From contig NZ_JAGYZD010000019.1 of NCBI RefSeq assembly GCF_018371055.1, positions 1-15,115 on the forward strand: DNA of 15,115 nucleotides, given 5' to 3'. How positions within the stretch are numbered: the stretch's first letter is position 1; every line of letters starts with the position of its first letter. Below are positions 7,900 through 15,115 of this stretch, one piece after another. The notes beneath the pieces are model-generated. The model had not been told where the DNA came from. It made no database searches and saw only the letters and a program-made list of their open reading frames with translations. The stretch comes from Finegoldia magna. GTDB lineage: Bacteria; Bacillota; Clostridia; Tissierellales; Peptoniphilaceae. The translations under genes were made by a program, and so were the position numbers.

Positions 7900-8765
7900 A
7901 AAAAATCAAATACGAAAACGAATCAAAACTTTACTATGATATTAATGACTATATCAAAGACAAGAATTTTGATATATTATTGATATCTACACCTAAAGTT
8001 ATGAAGGAAATTTTCGATGATAAATTAATTAAAACAAATAAAAATATTTTAATTTCATCTAGAATGCTCAGAAAAAATGACGATGACAATGTGTATATTG
8101 AATTGATTAATAATGACGTATATTCTGTTACAGTAGATGGACCTAGTGGATCTGGTAAATCAACAGTATGTAAATTGATCTCAGATATATTAAACATTGA
8201 ATACTTGGATACAGGATCAATGTATCGTTCTCTTGCTTATTTTTGTTTGAAAGAAAATGTCAATTTGGAAAACGAACAAGAAGTTATGCAAGTATTGAAC
8301 AGCTTAGATATAACATTTGAATCATCCAAAATTAAAGTAAACGGAGAATTCTTGAATGATAAAATAAGAACTAATGATGTATCAATGGCTGCATCAAAGG
8401 TTTCAACATATTATTCTGTAAGGGAAAAATTAGTTGAAATTCAAAGACAGATTGCGAGTGACAAAGCGATTATTCTTGACGGAAGAGATGCTGGTACTAA
8501 CATACTAAAGAACGCTGATTACAAGTTTTATTTGGATGCATCACCAGAAGTAAGAGCAAAAAGAAGATTTGACGAACAAAAAGACGATTCATCTTATGAA
8601 ACGATTCTAAAAGACATCAAATTAAGAGATGAACAGGATAAGAACAGAAAACATGCTCCGTTGAGACAAGCAGAAGATGCTGTTCTCATTAATTCTGATG
8701 ATATGAATGTTGATGAAGTTGTTGAAAAAATAATAGAGATAATTAGAGGTAGAAATGTTTTATAG
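7896..8765 (+). CDS. cmk: Cytidylate kinase with an N-terminal extension
   Basis: A 289-residue protein against a usual 215-230. The kinase begins near residue 77: P-loop GPSGSGKST (82-90), the NMP-binding DTGSMYR (105-111), DGRDAGTN (195-202; the usual form is DGRDIGT) and an Arg-rich lid AKRRF (221-225). It phosphorylates CMP and dCMP with ATP, feeding CTP/dCTP and, through CDP-activated lipids, membrane synthesis; plsC follows directly. The first ~76 residues are not part of the known kinase. They look like a small alpha/beta segment (strand FDILLIST, helix, strand NILISS) and I do not recognise them. The start is supported by GGGG at 7884-7887, 8 bases upstream, and by the ATGA overlap; the internal ATG at residue 57 has no ribosome site. 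It overlaps plsC by 11 bases. Confidence 0.92.
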   Translation: MKKIKYENESKLYYDINDYIKDKNFDILLISTPKVMKEIFDDKLIKTNKNILISSRMLRKNDDDNVYIELINNDVYSVTVDGPSGSGKSTVCKLISDILNIEYLDTGSMYRSLAYFCLKENVNLENEQEVMQVLNSLDITFESSKIKVNGEFLNDKIRTNDVSMAASKVSTYYSVREKLVEIQRQIASDKAIILDGRDAGTNILKNADYKFYLDASPEVRAKRRFDEQKDDSSYETILKDIKLRDEQDKNRKHAPLRQAEDAVLINSDDMNVDEVVEKIIEIIRGRNVL

Positions 8766-9324
8766 GTTTGCAAGATTTTTATTGAAAATAGTGTTTAAAA
8801 TAAGATACAAATTAGTTGTTCATGGGAATACAAATCTACCTAAAACACCTTTAGTTATTTGTGCAAATCACATTAATTTATGGGATCCAATTTTATTAGC
8901 GATAATTTTTGATAGACCGATACGATTTATGGCAAAAAAAGAATTATTTGAAAATAAATTTTTAGGATTTTTACTGGAGAAGTTTGGAGCTTTTCCGGTT
9001 GATAGAGATAACGTAAATATTAAAACGATAAAAGATGCTATCAAGCTTGTTAAAAACAACGAGGTTTTGGGAATATTTCCTGAAGGAACAAGAGTAAAAA
9101 CAGTAAGTGAAGAAAATATGAAAACAGGAGTTGCTATGATTGCGTCAAGAGCATGCGCAGATGTTATCCCTGTATTCATAAATTCTAATTATAAGTTCAG
9201 ATCAAAAGTAGAAGTGTTTGTAAGAGACAAAATAGCTATATCAAGCTTTGATGATATTTCAAAAGATATGAGAAACAAAGAAATAACTAAAGCTATTTAC
9301 GAAAATATTTACAAGGTGAACTGA
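8755..9324 (+). CDS. plsC: 1-acyl-sn-glycerol-3-phosphate acyltransferase PlsC
   Basis: A 189-residue protein with the acyltransferase catalytic motif NHxxxxD as NHINLWD (38-44; His39 and Asp44), and the substrate-binding motif FPEGTR (108-113). It transfers an acyl chain to lysophosphatidic acid, giving phosphatidic acid at the inner membrane face. A hydrophobic and basic N-terminus (about 1-22) probably binds the membrane interface; no clear full transmembrane helix is visible. AGAGGT at 8745-8750 supports the ATG. The gene overlaps cmk by 11 bases and shares a base with ispH (TGATG). The cmk-plsC-ispH/S1 order is seen in other Clostridia and links CTP supply, phosphatidate and isoprenoid synthesis. 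Length and motifs are normal. Acyl donor (acyl-ACP or acyl-CoA) cannot be read from the sequence. Confidence 0.93.
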   Translation: MFYRFARFLLKIVFKIRYKLVVHGNTNLPKTPLVICANHINLWDPILLAIIFDRPIRFMAKKELFENKFLGFLLEKFGAFPVDRDNVNIKTIKDAIKLVKNNEVLGIFPEGTRVKTVSEENMKTGVAMIASRACADVIPVFINSNYKFRSKVEVFVRDKIAISSFDDISKDMRNKEITKAIYENIYKVN

Positions 9325-11351
9325 TGAATATAATAGTACAACAAAATGCAGGGTTTTGTTATGGAGTTAAAAGAGCAATAGAAATAATTGAAAATGACCC
9401 ATCAGAATTAAAGTATACTTTGGGTCAACTAATCCATAACGAACAAGAATGTAAAAGATTAGAAGCTCTAGGTATAAAACAGATAGATGATTATACTCAA
9501 GCTGAGAAAGGTTCCACGATTTTTATTAGATCTCATGGAGCAACATTAAAATTAAAAGATGAAATAAAAAATAATGGATACAAATTAGTAGATTTAACTT
9601 GCCCATCACTATTAAAGATTTATGAAAAAATAAATAAGAAACATGAAGAAGGTTACAAGATTGTAATTATTGGAGATCCTAATCATCCGGAGATTATAGC
9701 AATGAAAGGACAAGTTGAAAATAATGTTGAAGTGGTGAACTCAATTGATGAGGCGAAAAAAATAAAAGGTGAAAAATTATATGTAATTTCACAAACTACT
9801 AATTTAAAGAGGAAATTTTTGGAAATTTCTGATATAATAGTAAGAGGTAATACTAACGTTGTGATAGATAATACTATTTGTGGGGCTACAAAAAGCCGAC
9901 AAATGGCTTGTTTAGAGCTTTCTAAGAATGTCGATTGTATGATTGTGATTGGTGGCTTAAATAGTTCTAACACAAATAAATTGTATGAAATTGCAAAACA
10001 AAATTGCAAAAAAGTTTTAAGAATTGAAACATACAAGGATATTTGTATCGATGATAGTATTATTGAATCTAAATTATTAGGTATTACAGCTGGTGCGTCC
10101 ACACCGGCTTGGATTATTGAGGAGGTTGTAAATTTAATGGATAATTACAGCAAGGATTTTATGGAACAAGTAGAAGAAAGCATGAATAAGATTTACCCAA
10201 AAGAAATCGTAAAGGGTGAAGTTATTTATGTAACAGATGATGAAGTCATGGTTAATATTGGCTATAAGGCTGATGGTATTATTAAACTAGACGAATTATC
10301 AACAGAAGAAGGTAAATTACCTAAGGATTTGTACAAACAAGGCGACGAAATCGAAGTTTACGTTATTAAGCTAGATGACGGAGAAGGAAATGTTGTACTT
10401 TCTACAAAAAGAGTTGAAGGAATTAAAAACTGGAAGAATTTAGTTTCTAGTTTCGACAATGATTCAACTGTAGAAGCAAAAGTTACACAAGTAGTAAAAG
10501 GCGGCTTAATAGCTACAATTGATAATGTAAGAGCTTTTATACCAGGTTCTCAAGTAACTACTCACTTTGTAAAAGATTTATCTAAATATGTAGGAGAAAC
10601 TTTGGTATGTAAAGTTTTGAATATAGATGAAAAGAAGAGACGTTTAGTTTTATCTCACAGAGCTGTTGTAGAAGCAGAACAAAAAGAAATCGAAGATAAA
10701 GCTTGGGAAAACATAACTGTTGGCGAAACAATTACTGGTAAAGTACAAAGATTAACAGACTTTGGTGCATTTATCGATTTAGGTGGAGTAGATGGTTTAC
10801 TTCATATTTCAGATATTTCTTGGAATAGAATTGAGTCACCAGAAGATGTTTTAAAAGTTGGAGATGAAATCGAAACTTTAGTTCTTAAAGCTAACAGAGA
10901 AAAGAACAGAATTTCACTTGGCTTGAAACAATTACAACAAAAACCATTTGACGCTTTCGTTGAAAATAATCACGAAGGAGACGTTATTGAAGGAGAAGTT
11001 GTAAACTTAGTTGACTTTGGTGCATTTGTTAAATTAGCTGAAGGAATTGAAGGCTTAGTTCACGTTTCTGAAATTTCAAATGAACACGTTGACAAACCAT
11101 CAGATGAATTAAATATTGGTGATACAGTTAAAGTTAAGATCTTAGAAATCAATCCTGAAAAGAAGAGAATAGCTTTAAGTATGAAAGCTTTATTACCAAA
11201 ACCTGAAAAACCAGAAAGAAAACCAAGACCTAAAAAAGTTAAACCTAAAAAAGTAGAAACTAAACCAGAATCAAGTGAAGAAACTTTGATTAACAGTGAT
11301 TTAGGTGCATTATTAGATTTAAAATTAAAAGAAATCGAAGAAGAAAACTAA
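9324..11351 (+). CDS. ispH: Fused IspH (HMBPP reductase) - ribosomal protein S1
   Basis: A 675-residue bifunctional protein. Residues 1-275 are IspH, the last enzyme of the MEP isoprenoid pathway, making IPP and DMAPP from HMBPP. The three iron-sulfur cysteines are present (Cys12, Cys93, Cys186), as are His38, His71, His121, Glu123, the SQTT motif (156-159), Asn213-Asn216 and Ser259. Residues 294-622 hold four S1 RNA-binding repeats (about 294-363, 380-446, 464-535, 551-622; the last two have the clear DFGAF core). A Lys/Pro-rich then acidic tail (623-675) follows. This fusion is known in Clostridia and relatives; S1 binds mRNA at the ribosome. A strong ribosome site and in-frame ATG at residue 272, at the domain junction, could allow separate S1 synthesis. 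It is the last gene before an intrinsic terminator. Confidence 0.95.
   Translation: MNIIVQQNAGFCYGVKRAIEIIENDPSELKYTLGQLIHNEQECKRLEALGIKQIDDYTQAEKGSTIFIRSHGATLKLKDEIKNNGYKLVDLTCPSLLKIYEKINKKHEEGYKIVIIGDPNHPEIIAMKGQVENNVEVVNSIDEAKKIKGEKLYVISQTTNLKRKFLEISDIIVRGNTNVVIDNTICGATKSRQMACLELSKNVDCMIVIGGLNSSNTNKLYEIAKQNCKKVLRIETYKDICIDDSIIESKLLGITAGASTPAWIIEEVVNLMDNYSKDFMEQVEESMNKIYPKEIVKGEVIYVTDDEVMVNIGYKADGIIKLDELSTEEGKLPKDLYKQGDEIEVYVIKLDDGEGNVVLSTKRVEGIKNWKNLVSSFDNDSTVEAKVTQVVKGGLIATIDNVRAFIPGSQVTTHFVKDLSKYVGETLVCKVLNIDEKKRRLVLSHRAVVEAEQKEIEDKAWENITVGETITGKVQRLTDFGAFIDLGGVDGLLHISDISWNRIESPEDVLKVGDEIETLVLKANREKNRISLGLKQLQQKPFDAFVENNHEGDVIEGEVVNLVDFGAFVKLAEGIEGLVHVSEISNEHVDKPSDELNIGDTVKVKILEINPEKKRIALSMKALLPKPEKPERKPRPKKVKPKKVETKPESSEETLINSDLGALLDLKLKEIEEEN
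10119..10139 (+). promoter_or_regulatory. Possible internal Shine-Dalgarno and start for free S1
   Basis: GAGGAGGT at 10119-10126 is a near-perfect match to the anti-Shine-Dalgarno, followed 10 bases later by ATG at 10137-10139, in frame with the fused gene (residue 272). It falls between the last IspH motif (Ser259) and the first S1 repeat (from about 294). Initiation here would give a 404-residue S1-only protein. The spacing is a little long but workable. The motif encodes Glu-Glu with two GAG codons in a genome that mostly uses GAA. Function is inferred; coding chance is the alternative. Confidence 0.45.
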
Positions 11352-11372
11352 AATCTACTTTAAATCCAAAAA

Positions 11373-11397
11373 GCCAAACAGGTGTTTGGCTTTTTTT
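11373..11397 (+). terminator. Intrinsic terminator after ispH-S1
   Basis: A perfect 7-base stem GCCAAAC / GTTTGGC (11373-11379 and 11384-11390) with a 4-base loop AGGT, followed by seven T residues (11391-11397). A run of A before the stem can pair with the T tract, so it may also work from the other direction. It begins 21 bases after the stop of ispH-S1 and closes the long upstream operon. Confidence 0.93.
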
Positions 11398-11465
11398 AAT
11401 GTATTTATGAATTATACACCGTGTTTTGGGGTATACAAAACATATAGATTAGGGTGTGATTTAGT
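11398..11465 (+). promoter_or_regulatory. Probable promoter region of dgt-dnaG-rpoD, with an imperfect dyad
   Basis: This short gap after the terminator is the only place in the window where a promoter for the dgt-dnaG-rpoD group is expected. TATAGA at 11443-11448 is a possible -10 element, but no convincing -35 lies 16-18 bases upstream. TATACACC (11413-11420) and GGGGTATA (11428-11435) form an imperfect inverted repeat with one mismatch and a 7-base spacer, possibly an operator. AGGGTG at 11451-11456 is the likely ribosome site for dgt, 9 bases from its ATG. A promoter is inferred mainly from context. Confidence 0.4.
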
Positions 11466-12476
11466 ATGAATGTAGATTTTAAATTATATGAAAATTATTA
11501 TAGTGAATTTGCCACAAAATCAAATGAAGCTGAAAGAATTAATTTTGAACCAAATGATAATTTAAGAAATCCGTTTCAAATTGACAGAGATAGAATTATT
11601 CACTCAAAATCTTTTAGAAGACTTAAGCATAAGACACAAGTATACTTAAATCCTGAAAAAGACCATTATAGAACGAGGTTAACACATACACTAGAGGTTA
11701 CCCAAATAGCTAGGACTATTGCAAGGTGTTTGCGTTTAAATGAAGATTTAGTGGAAGCAATAGGCTTGGGACATGATTTGGGACATACACCTTTTGGGCA
11801 TGTCGGTGAAAAGATTTTAGATAAACTCAATCCAAAAGGATTCAAACACTATAAACAATCCATTAATGTTGTCCAATATTTAGAACATTCAAGTTATAGA
11901 ATAGGTCTTAATCTAACGAAACAAACACTAGATGGAATAGTGAATCATTCAGGTAGCAATAAGGCAAATACATTAGAAGGGAAAATTATCAAATTTTCCG
12001 ATAGAATTGCTTATATTAATCACGATATTGATGATTCTATAAGATCAAATATTATAAAAAATAGTGATCTACCAGTAGAAATTACAGATGAACTAGGAGA
12101 TAGAGGGTCAAAAAGAATTAATTTTTTGGTTAATGATTTGGTTGATAATAGTTTTGGAAAGAATCACATTGAAATGTCTGATAAAACTTATAAACTAATG
12201 GAAGAATTGCGATCATTTATGTTTAACAATGTTTATTTTAACGATATTGTAAGAAAAGATGATAAAAAAGTAGAATACGTACTAAGTAATTTATACAGCT
12301 ACTATTTAGAAGATATTAGTAGATTACCAAAATCACACACAGATATTTATAATAATATTGAGTTACAAGATAAAACAGAAGATGATATAGTTACAGATTA
12401 TATTGCTGGTATGACTGATTCATTTGCAAGAAGAACTTTTAAGGAGATTTTCATACCAGATTCTTGGAGCATATAA
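11466..12476 (+). CDS. dgt: dGTP triphosphohydrolase-like HD-domain protein
   Basis: A 336-residue HD-superfamily protein. Metal-site residues are visible: His74 in RLTHTLEV, His103-Asp104 in GLGHDLGHTPFGH (101-113) and Asp179 in FSDRIAY. The N-terminal RNPFQIDRDRIIHSKSFRRL stretch (35-54) with KTQVY is the dGTPase substrate-binding signature. The family removes triphosphate from dGTP or other dNTPs, limiting dNTP pools; shorter Firmicute members like this are annotated 'deoxyguanosinetriphosphate triphosphohydrolase-like' and may have a different or allosterically controlled dNTP preference. It opens the dgt-dnaG-rpoD cluster, a common clostridial order that ties dNTP control to priming and to the main sigma factor. 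Its start follows AGGGTG; dnaG begins 15 bases after its stop. The family is firm; substrate is inferred. Confidence 0.92.
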   Translation: MNVDFKLYENYYSEFATKSNEAERINFEPNDNLRNPFQIDRDRIIHSKSFRRLKHKTQVYLNPEKDHYRTRLTHTLEVTQIARTIARCLRLNEDLVEAIGLGHDLGHTPFGHVGEKILDKLNPKGFKHYKQSINVVQYLEHSSYRIGLNLTKQTLDGIVNHSGSNKANTLEGKIIKFSDRIAYINHDIDDSIRSNIIKNSDLPVEITDELGDRGSKRINFLVNDLVDNSFGKNHIEMSDKTYKLMEELRSFMFNNVYFNDIVRKDDKKVEYVLSNLYSYYLEDISRLPKSHTDIYNNIELQDKTEDDIVTDYIAGMTDSFARRTFKEIFIPDSWSI

Positions 12477-12498
12477 AGATGGGATGATAAGATGGGAT
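12476..12498 (+). repeat. Tandem 10-base repeat spanning the dnaG start
   Basis: AAGATGGGAT occurs at 12476-12485 and again at 12489-12498, three bases apart. The second copy contains the dnaG ATG. The first contains an out-of-frame ATG-GGA-TGA minimal ORF (12479-12487) directly after the dgt stop. The GGGAT of the first copy is the only ribosome-site-like sequence before dnaG. This may lower or tune primase translation; such an effect is inferred. Confidence 0.6.
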
Positions 12499-14288
12499 TT
12501 ATACCACAAGATAAAATTGATGAGATAAAAAGTGTTGCTGACATAGTTTCTGTAATTGGAGATTATGTTGAATTGAAAAGGGCTGGTTCTAATTATGTTG
12601 GTTTATGTCCATTTCACAATGAGAAGACACCGTCTTTTAGCGTCTCTCCATCAAAAGGAATTTTTCATTGCTTTGGCTGTGGTGTTGGTGGCGATGTTAT
12701 TTCTTTTATAATGCAAAAAGAGGGCTTATCATATCCTGAAGCTATCAAATTTTTGGCAGATAAGTTGGGTATTTTAGTCGAAACAAATGAAGTCAATAAG
12801 GAAAAATACGAACACCGTAAAAAATTATTTGAAATTAATAATGAAGCCAAATTATTTTATTACAAAAATTTATTGATAAACGACATTCCAAAGGAATATA
12901 TAAAGAAAAGAAATCTCAATAATAATTTGATTAATAAGTTTATAATCGGTTATGCTGATGGGAAAAATAGTCTTTATCGTCATTTACTACAAAAAGGATA
13001 TCAAAAAGATGATATAATAGAAGTTGGCCTCATAAATCAGGATGAAAAAGGGAATGTATATGATAAGTTTCGAAATAGGTTAATGTTTCCGATTATAGAT
13101 ATAAGAGGCAATGTTATCGGCTTTGGAGGAAGGGCTCTTGCAGAAGCGAGGGCAAAATATTTGAACTCTCCTCAGAGCTTAGCTTACGATAAGAGTAAAA
13201 ATGTTTATGGAGTTTCCAATTTAAAAAATTCTACTAAAGTTGGTAAGATTATATTGGTTGAAGGATATATGGATGTTATCTCATTGACAAATTATGGATT
13301 TGACTATGCAATTGCTTCATTAGGTACTTCTCTAACACATGATCAAGCAAAATTAATCAAGAGATATTGTAAGAATATTTATATATGTTATGATGGTGAC
13401 TCAGCGGGTCAAAACGCAACATCACGTGCTATAGAAATATTTAAAGAGCAGGATATTAGTCCTAACATTATTGTCATACCTGATAATATGGATCCTGATG
13501 ATTATATTAAACAATACGGAAATGAAAGTTTTAATAGGTTAATAGATAACGCAATGGATAGTGTTATTTATGAATATAAGAAAATACTTCAAAAATACGA
13601 TATTAATGATGTAAAAGAAAAAATACAACTTATAGATGATTTGACAACTTTATTATCAAAATTAGATAGGGAAGTCATTAGGGATGAATATATTAAGAAA
13701 TTTTCTGATGATTTAAACATAGAATACGTGAGTTTGAAAAAAGATGTCTATAATAAGCTGAAAGAAACTAAGCCTAACGTGAATTTTCATAATGAGAGAA
13801 CTGAAGATAATCAAAATACAGAAAAAGATAGTATTAATAATCAAGAAAAAATAACTGCAATTGATATAATGACAATTGCTTGTTTTCATAAAGATATATA
13901 CTATGATTTAAAAGAAGAATTCTCAAAATTCAAAACTAAAATCAGTTCTTATAATAATTTTATGGAGTTTGTAGATTTTTATTATTCTAAAAATAATGAA
14001 AATCAAATTGATGAAAAAGCGGCTAGAGATTATTTCAAAAACGATATTCAAATGGATCGAACTATCGATTATTTATATCAGAAATCTAGATATTCAATTA
14101 ATATTAATAATATTGGTAGAGTTGTATTGGAGATTAAAAAATACCTAATGACTCAAGAAAAAGATAATATTAAATCTCAGCTAGATCTAATGCAATCAGT
14201 AGAATTTAATGAAAAGATTAATAAAGAGTATAATGAAATTTTGAATAAAATCTTAGAAATTAATAGACAAATTAAAGAGTACAAATAG
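12492..14288 (+). CDS. dnaG: DNA primase DnaG
   Basis: A 598-residue primase of normal length. The N-terminal CHC2 zinc domain has ligands Cys39, His42, Cys60 and Cys63. The RNA-polymerase core follows, with the basic NRLMFPIID motif (195-203). The Toprim motifs are VEGYMD (256-261; Glu257), YDGDSAG (300-306; Asp301, Asp303) and DPDDYI (334-339). The variable C-terminal part (about 430-598) should be the helicase-binding domain. DnaG makes the RNA primers for leading- and lagging-strand synthesis with the replicative helicase. The start MGFIPQDKIDEIK matches the family and is chosen despite a weak ribosome site (GGGAT, 12481-12485). The strong site before rpoD contrasts with this, as expected if primase is needed at much lower levels than sigma factor. 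Confidence 0.96.
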   Translation: MGFIPQDKIDEIKSVADIVSVIGDYVELKRAGSNYVGLCPFHNEKTPSFSVSPSKGIFHCFGCGVGGDVISFIMQKEGLSYPEAIKFLADKLGILVETNEVNKEKYEHRKKLFEINNEAKLFYYKNLLINDIPKEYIKKRNLNNNLINKFIIGYADGKNSLYRHLLQKGYQKDDIIEVGLINQDEKGNVYDKFRNRLMFPIIDIRGNVIGFGGRALAEARAKYLNSPQSLAYDKSKNVYGVSNLKNSTKVGKIILVEGYMDVISLTNYGFDYAIASLGTSLTHDQAKLIKRYCKNIYICYDGDSAGQNATSRAIEIFKEQDISPNIIVIPDNMDPDDYIKQYGNESFNRLIDNAMDSVIYEYKKILQKYDINDVKEKIQLIDDLTTLLSKLDREVIRDEYIKKFSDDLNIEYVSLKKDVYNKLKETKPNVNFHNERTEDNQNTEKDSINNQEKITAIDIMTIACFHKDIYYDLKEEFSKFKTKISSYNNFMEFVDFYYSKNNENQIDEKAARDYFKNDIQMDRTIDYLYQKSRYSININNIGRVVLEIKKYLMTQEKDNIKSQLDLMQSVEFNEKINKEYNEILNKILEINRQIKEYK

Positions 14289-14291
14289 TCA

Positions 14292-14300
14292 GAAAGGAGT
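14292..14300 (+). promoter_or_regulatory. Strong ribosome-binding site of rpoD
   Basis: AAAGGAGT at 14293-14300 in the 18-base dnaG-rpoD gap is an almost full match to the anti-Shine-Dalgarno, six T residues before the ATG at 14307. It fixes the rpoD start and is clearly stronger than the dnaG site upstream. Confidence 0.8.
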
Positions 14301-14306
14301 TTTTTT

Positions 14307-15115
14307 ATGTCAGAAGAAAACTTGGATGTTGAACAAATAAAAAAAGATGCATTAAACCAATTAATAGAGATAGGTAATGAGAATGATGGCATAGTAACTA
14401 TCAAAGACTTCAAAAATATTGATGATATTTCTTGCCTTGATGAAGATGATATAGAAGATATAAGAAATTTGTTAATTGAAAATAATATTGAAATTTTTGA
14501 AAGTAATGATGAAATAGAAAAGAAATCATCTTCAAAGGATGATGACAATGACGATATCGAAGATGACGAATCTATTGATGATGAAGACGATGACGATATT
14601 AAAGATGACAAAAAAATCATCGAAGATGTTTCTGATATTAAAGGAATTAACGTTGACGACCCAGTAAAAATGTATTTAAAAGAAATCGGAAAAATTCCTT
14701 TGTTATCAGCTGAAGAAGAAGTCAAATTAGCACAAGAAATGGAAAATGGCTCTAAGAGAGCAAAGAAAAAGTTAGCAGAAGCAAACTTACGTTTGGTTGT
14801 AAGTATTGCTAAAAGATACGTTGGACGTGGAATGAGCTTTTTGGATTTGATTCAAGAAGGTAATCTTGGTCTTATGAAAGCAGTTGATAAATTTGACTAT
14901 ACAAGAGGATTCAAATTCTCGACATACGCTACTTGGTGGATCAGACAAGCTATTACAAGAGCAATTGCTGACCAAGCTAGAACAATAAGAATTCCTGTAC
15001 ACATGGTGGAAACTATTAATAGACTTGTTAGAATTGAAAGACAATTATTACAAGATTTGGGAAGAGACCCTACAAATGAAGAAATAGCAAAAGAAATGGG
15101 AATTGAAGTAGAAAA
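14307..15115 (+). CDS. rpoD: Primary sigma factor RpoD/SigA (3' end missing)
   Basis: The first 269 residues are present and the frame is open to the window edge. Residues 1-65 resemble sigma region 1.1. Residues 78-102 are an acidic linker with 18 Asp/Glu in 25 positions. Region 1.2 begins at [19 protein letters not shown] (116-134). Region 2 covers about 158-228: [17 protein letters not shown] (core binding), [20 protein letters not shown] (-10 recognition and melting). Region 3 starts at IPVHMVE (229-235) and continues past the edge. This is the housekeeping sigma factor that directs RNA polymerase to most promoters. The start is supported by the strong upstream ribosome site. The dnaG-rpoD order matches the conserved macromolecular-synthesis operon. 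Region 4 lies outside the window. Confidence 0.96.
   Translation, partial: MSEENLDVEQIKKDALNQLIEIGNENDGIVTIKDFKNIDDISCLDEDDIEDIRNLLIENNIEIFESNDEIEKKSSSKDDDNDDIEDDESIDDEDDDDIKDDKKIIEDVSDIKGINVDDPVKMYLKEIGKIPLLSAEEEVKLAQEMENGSKRAKKKLAEANLRLVVSIAKRYVGRGMSFLDLIQEGNLGLMKAVDKFDYTRGFKFSTYATWWIRQAITRAIADQARTIRIPVHMVETINRLVRIERQLLQDLGRDPTNEEIAKEMGIEVE

Noticed and set aside
9683..10102. 139-codon ORF on the minus strand inside ispH
   Set aside because: Antisense to conserved IspH motifs; hydrophobic low-complexity translation typical of AT-rich shadow frames.
14177..14725. 182-codon Ser-rich ORF on the minus strand
   Set aside because: It is antisense to the end of dnaG and the start of rpoD; the serine richness is simply the complement of Asp/Glu codons. 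No ribosome site or recognisable domain.
1..15115. A defence island, prophage, insertion sequence, CRISPR array or other new multi-gene system
   Set aside because: All genes are recognisable housekeeping families in a known order on one strand; no transposase, integrase, terminal repeats, spaced direct repeats or defence domains were seen.

Overview
The window comes from a low-GC (roughly 30% by eye), AT-codon-biased Gram-positive bacterium. Gene order and family content point to the Clostridia/Tissierellia side of the Firmicutes. The best guess is an anaerobic, non-sporulating coccus of the Finegoldia/Peptoniphilus type, but this is inferred from layout only. Supporting signs are the fused IspH-ribosomal S1 gene, the tlyA-argR-recN order, the scpA-scpB-rluB order and the dgt-dnaG-rpoD cluster. 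The sporulation genes that many spore-formers carry between these genes (spoIVB/spo0A after recN, spmA/spmB before rluB) are absent. All genes lie on the + strand and no mobile element, CRISPR array, tRNA or rRNA is visible.

Region 1 (1-11351) is a very compact run of 14 genes whose neighbours overlap or lie at most 4 bases apart: tlyA (5' end outside the window), argR, recN, a Nudix ADP-sugar hydrolase, an M50 membrane protease, scpA, scpB, a 23S rRNA pseudouridine synthase (rluB type), a small unrecognised ORF, an MnmM/YtqB-type methyltransferase, an HI0933-type flavoprotein, a cytidylate kinase with an unusual N-terminal extension, plsC, and ispH fused to four S1 domains. It ends at a clear intrinsic terminator (11373-11397). 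The genes combine rRNA/tRNA modification, DNA repair and segregation (RecN, ScpAB), nucleotide and phospholipid synthesis, isoprenoid synthesis and ribosomal mRNA binding. This is a housekeeping super-operon, not an accessory island.

Region 2 (11398-11465) is a short promoter-like gap with an imperfect dyad. Region 3 (11466-15115) is the macromolecular-synthesis cluster: a dGTPase-like HD protein, DNA primase, and the primary sigma factor, which runs off the right edge.

No new multi-gene system was found. The points most worth a second look are: (a) a strong Shine-Dalgarno sequence and in-frame ATG exactly at the IspH/S1 junction, suggesting S1 may also be made as a separate protein; (b) a roughly 75-residue N-terminal extension on cytidylate kinase; (c) a small ORF, possibly a degenerate acetyltransferase, whose start overprints the basic tail of the pseudouridine synthase; (d) an arginine repressor whose ligand-binding motif departs from the family pattern; and (e) a duplicated start region in front of dnaG.
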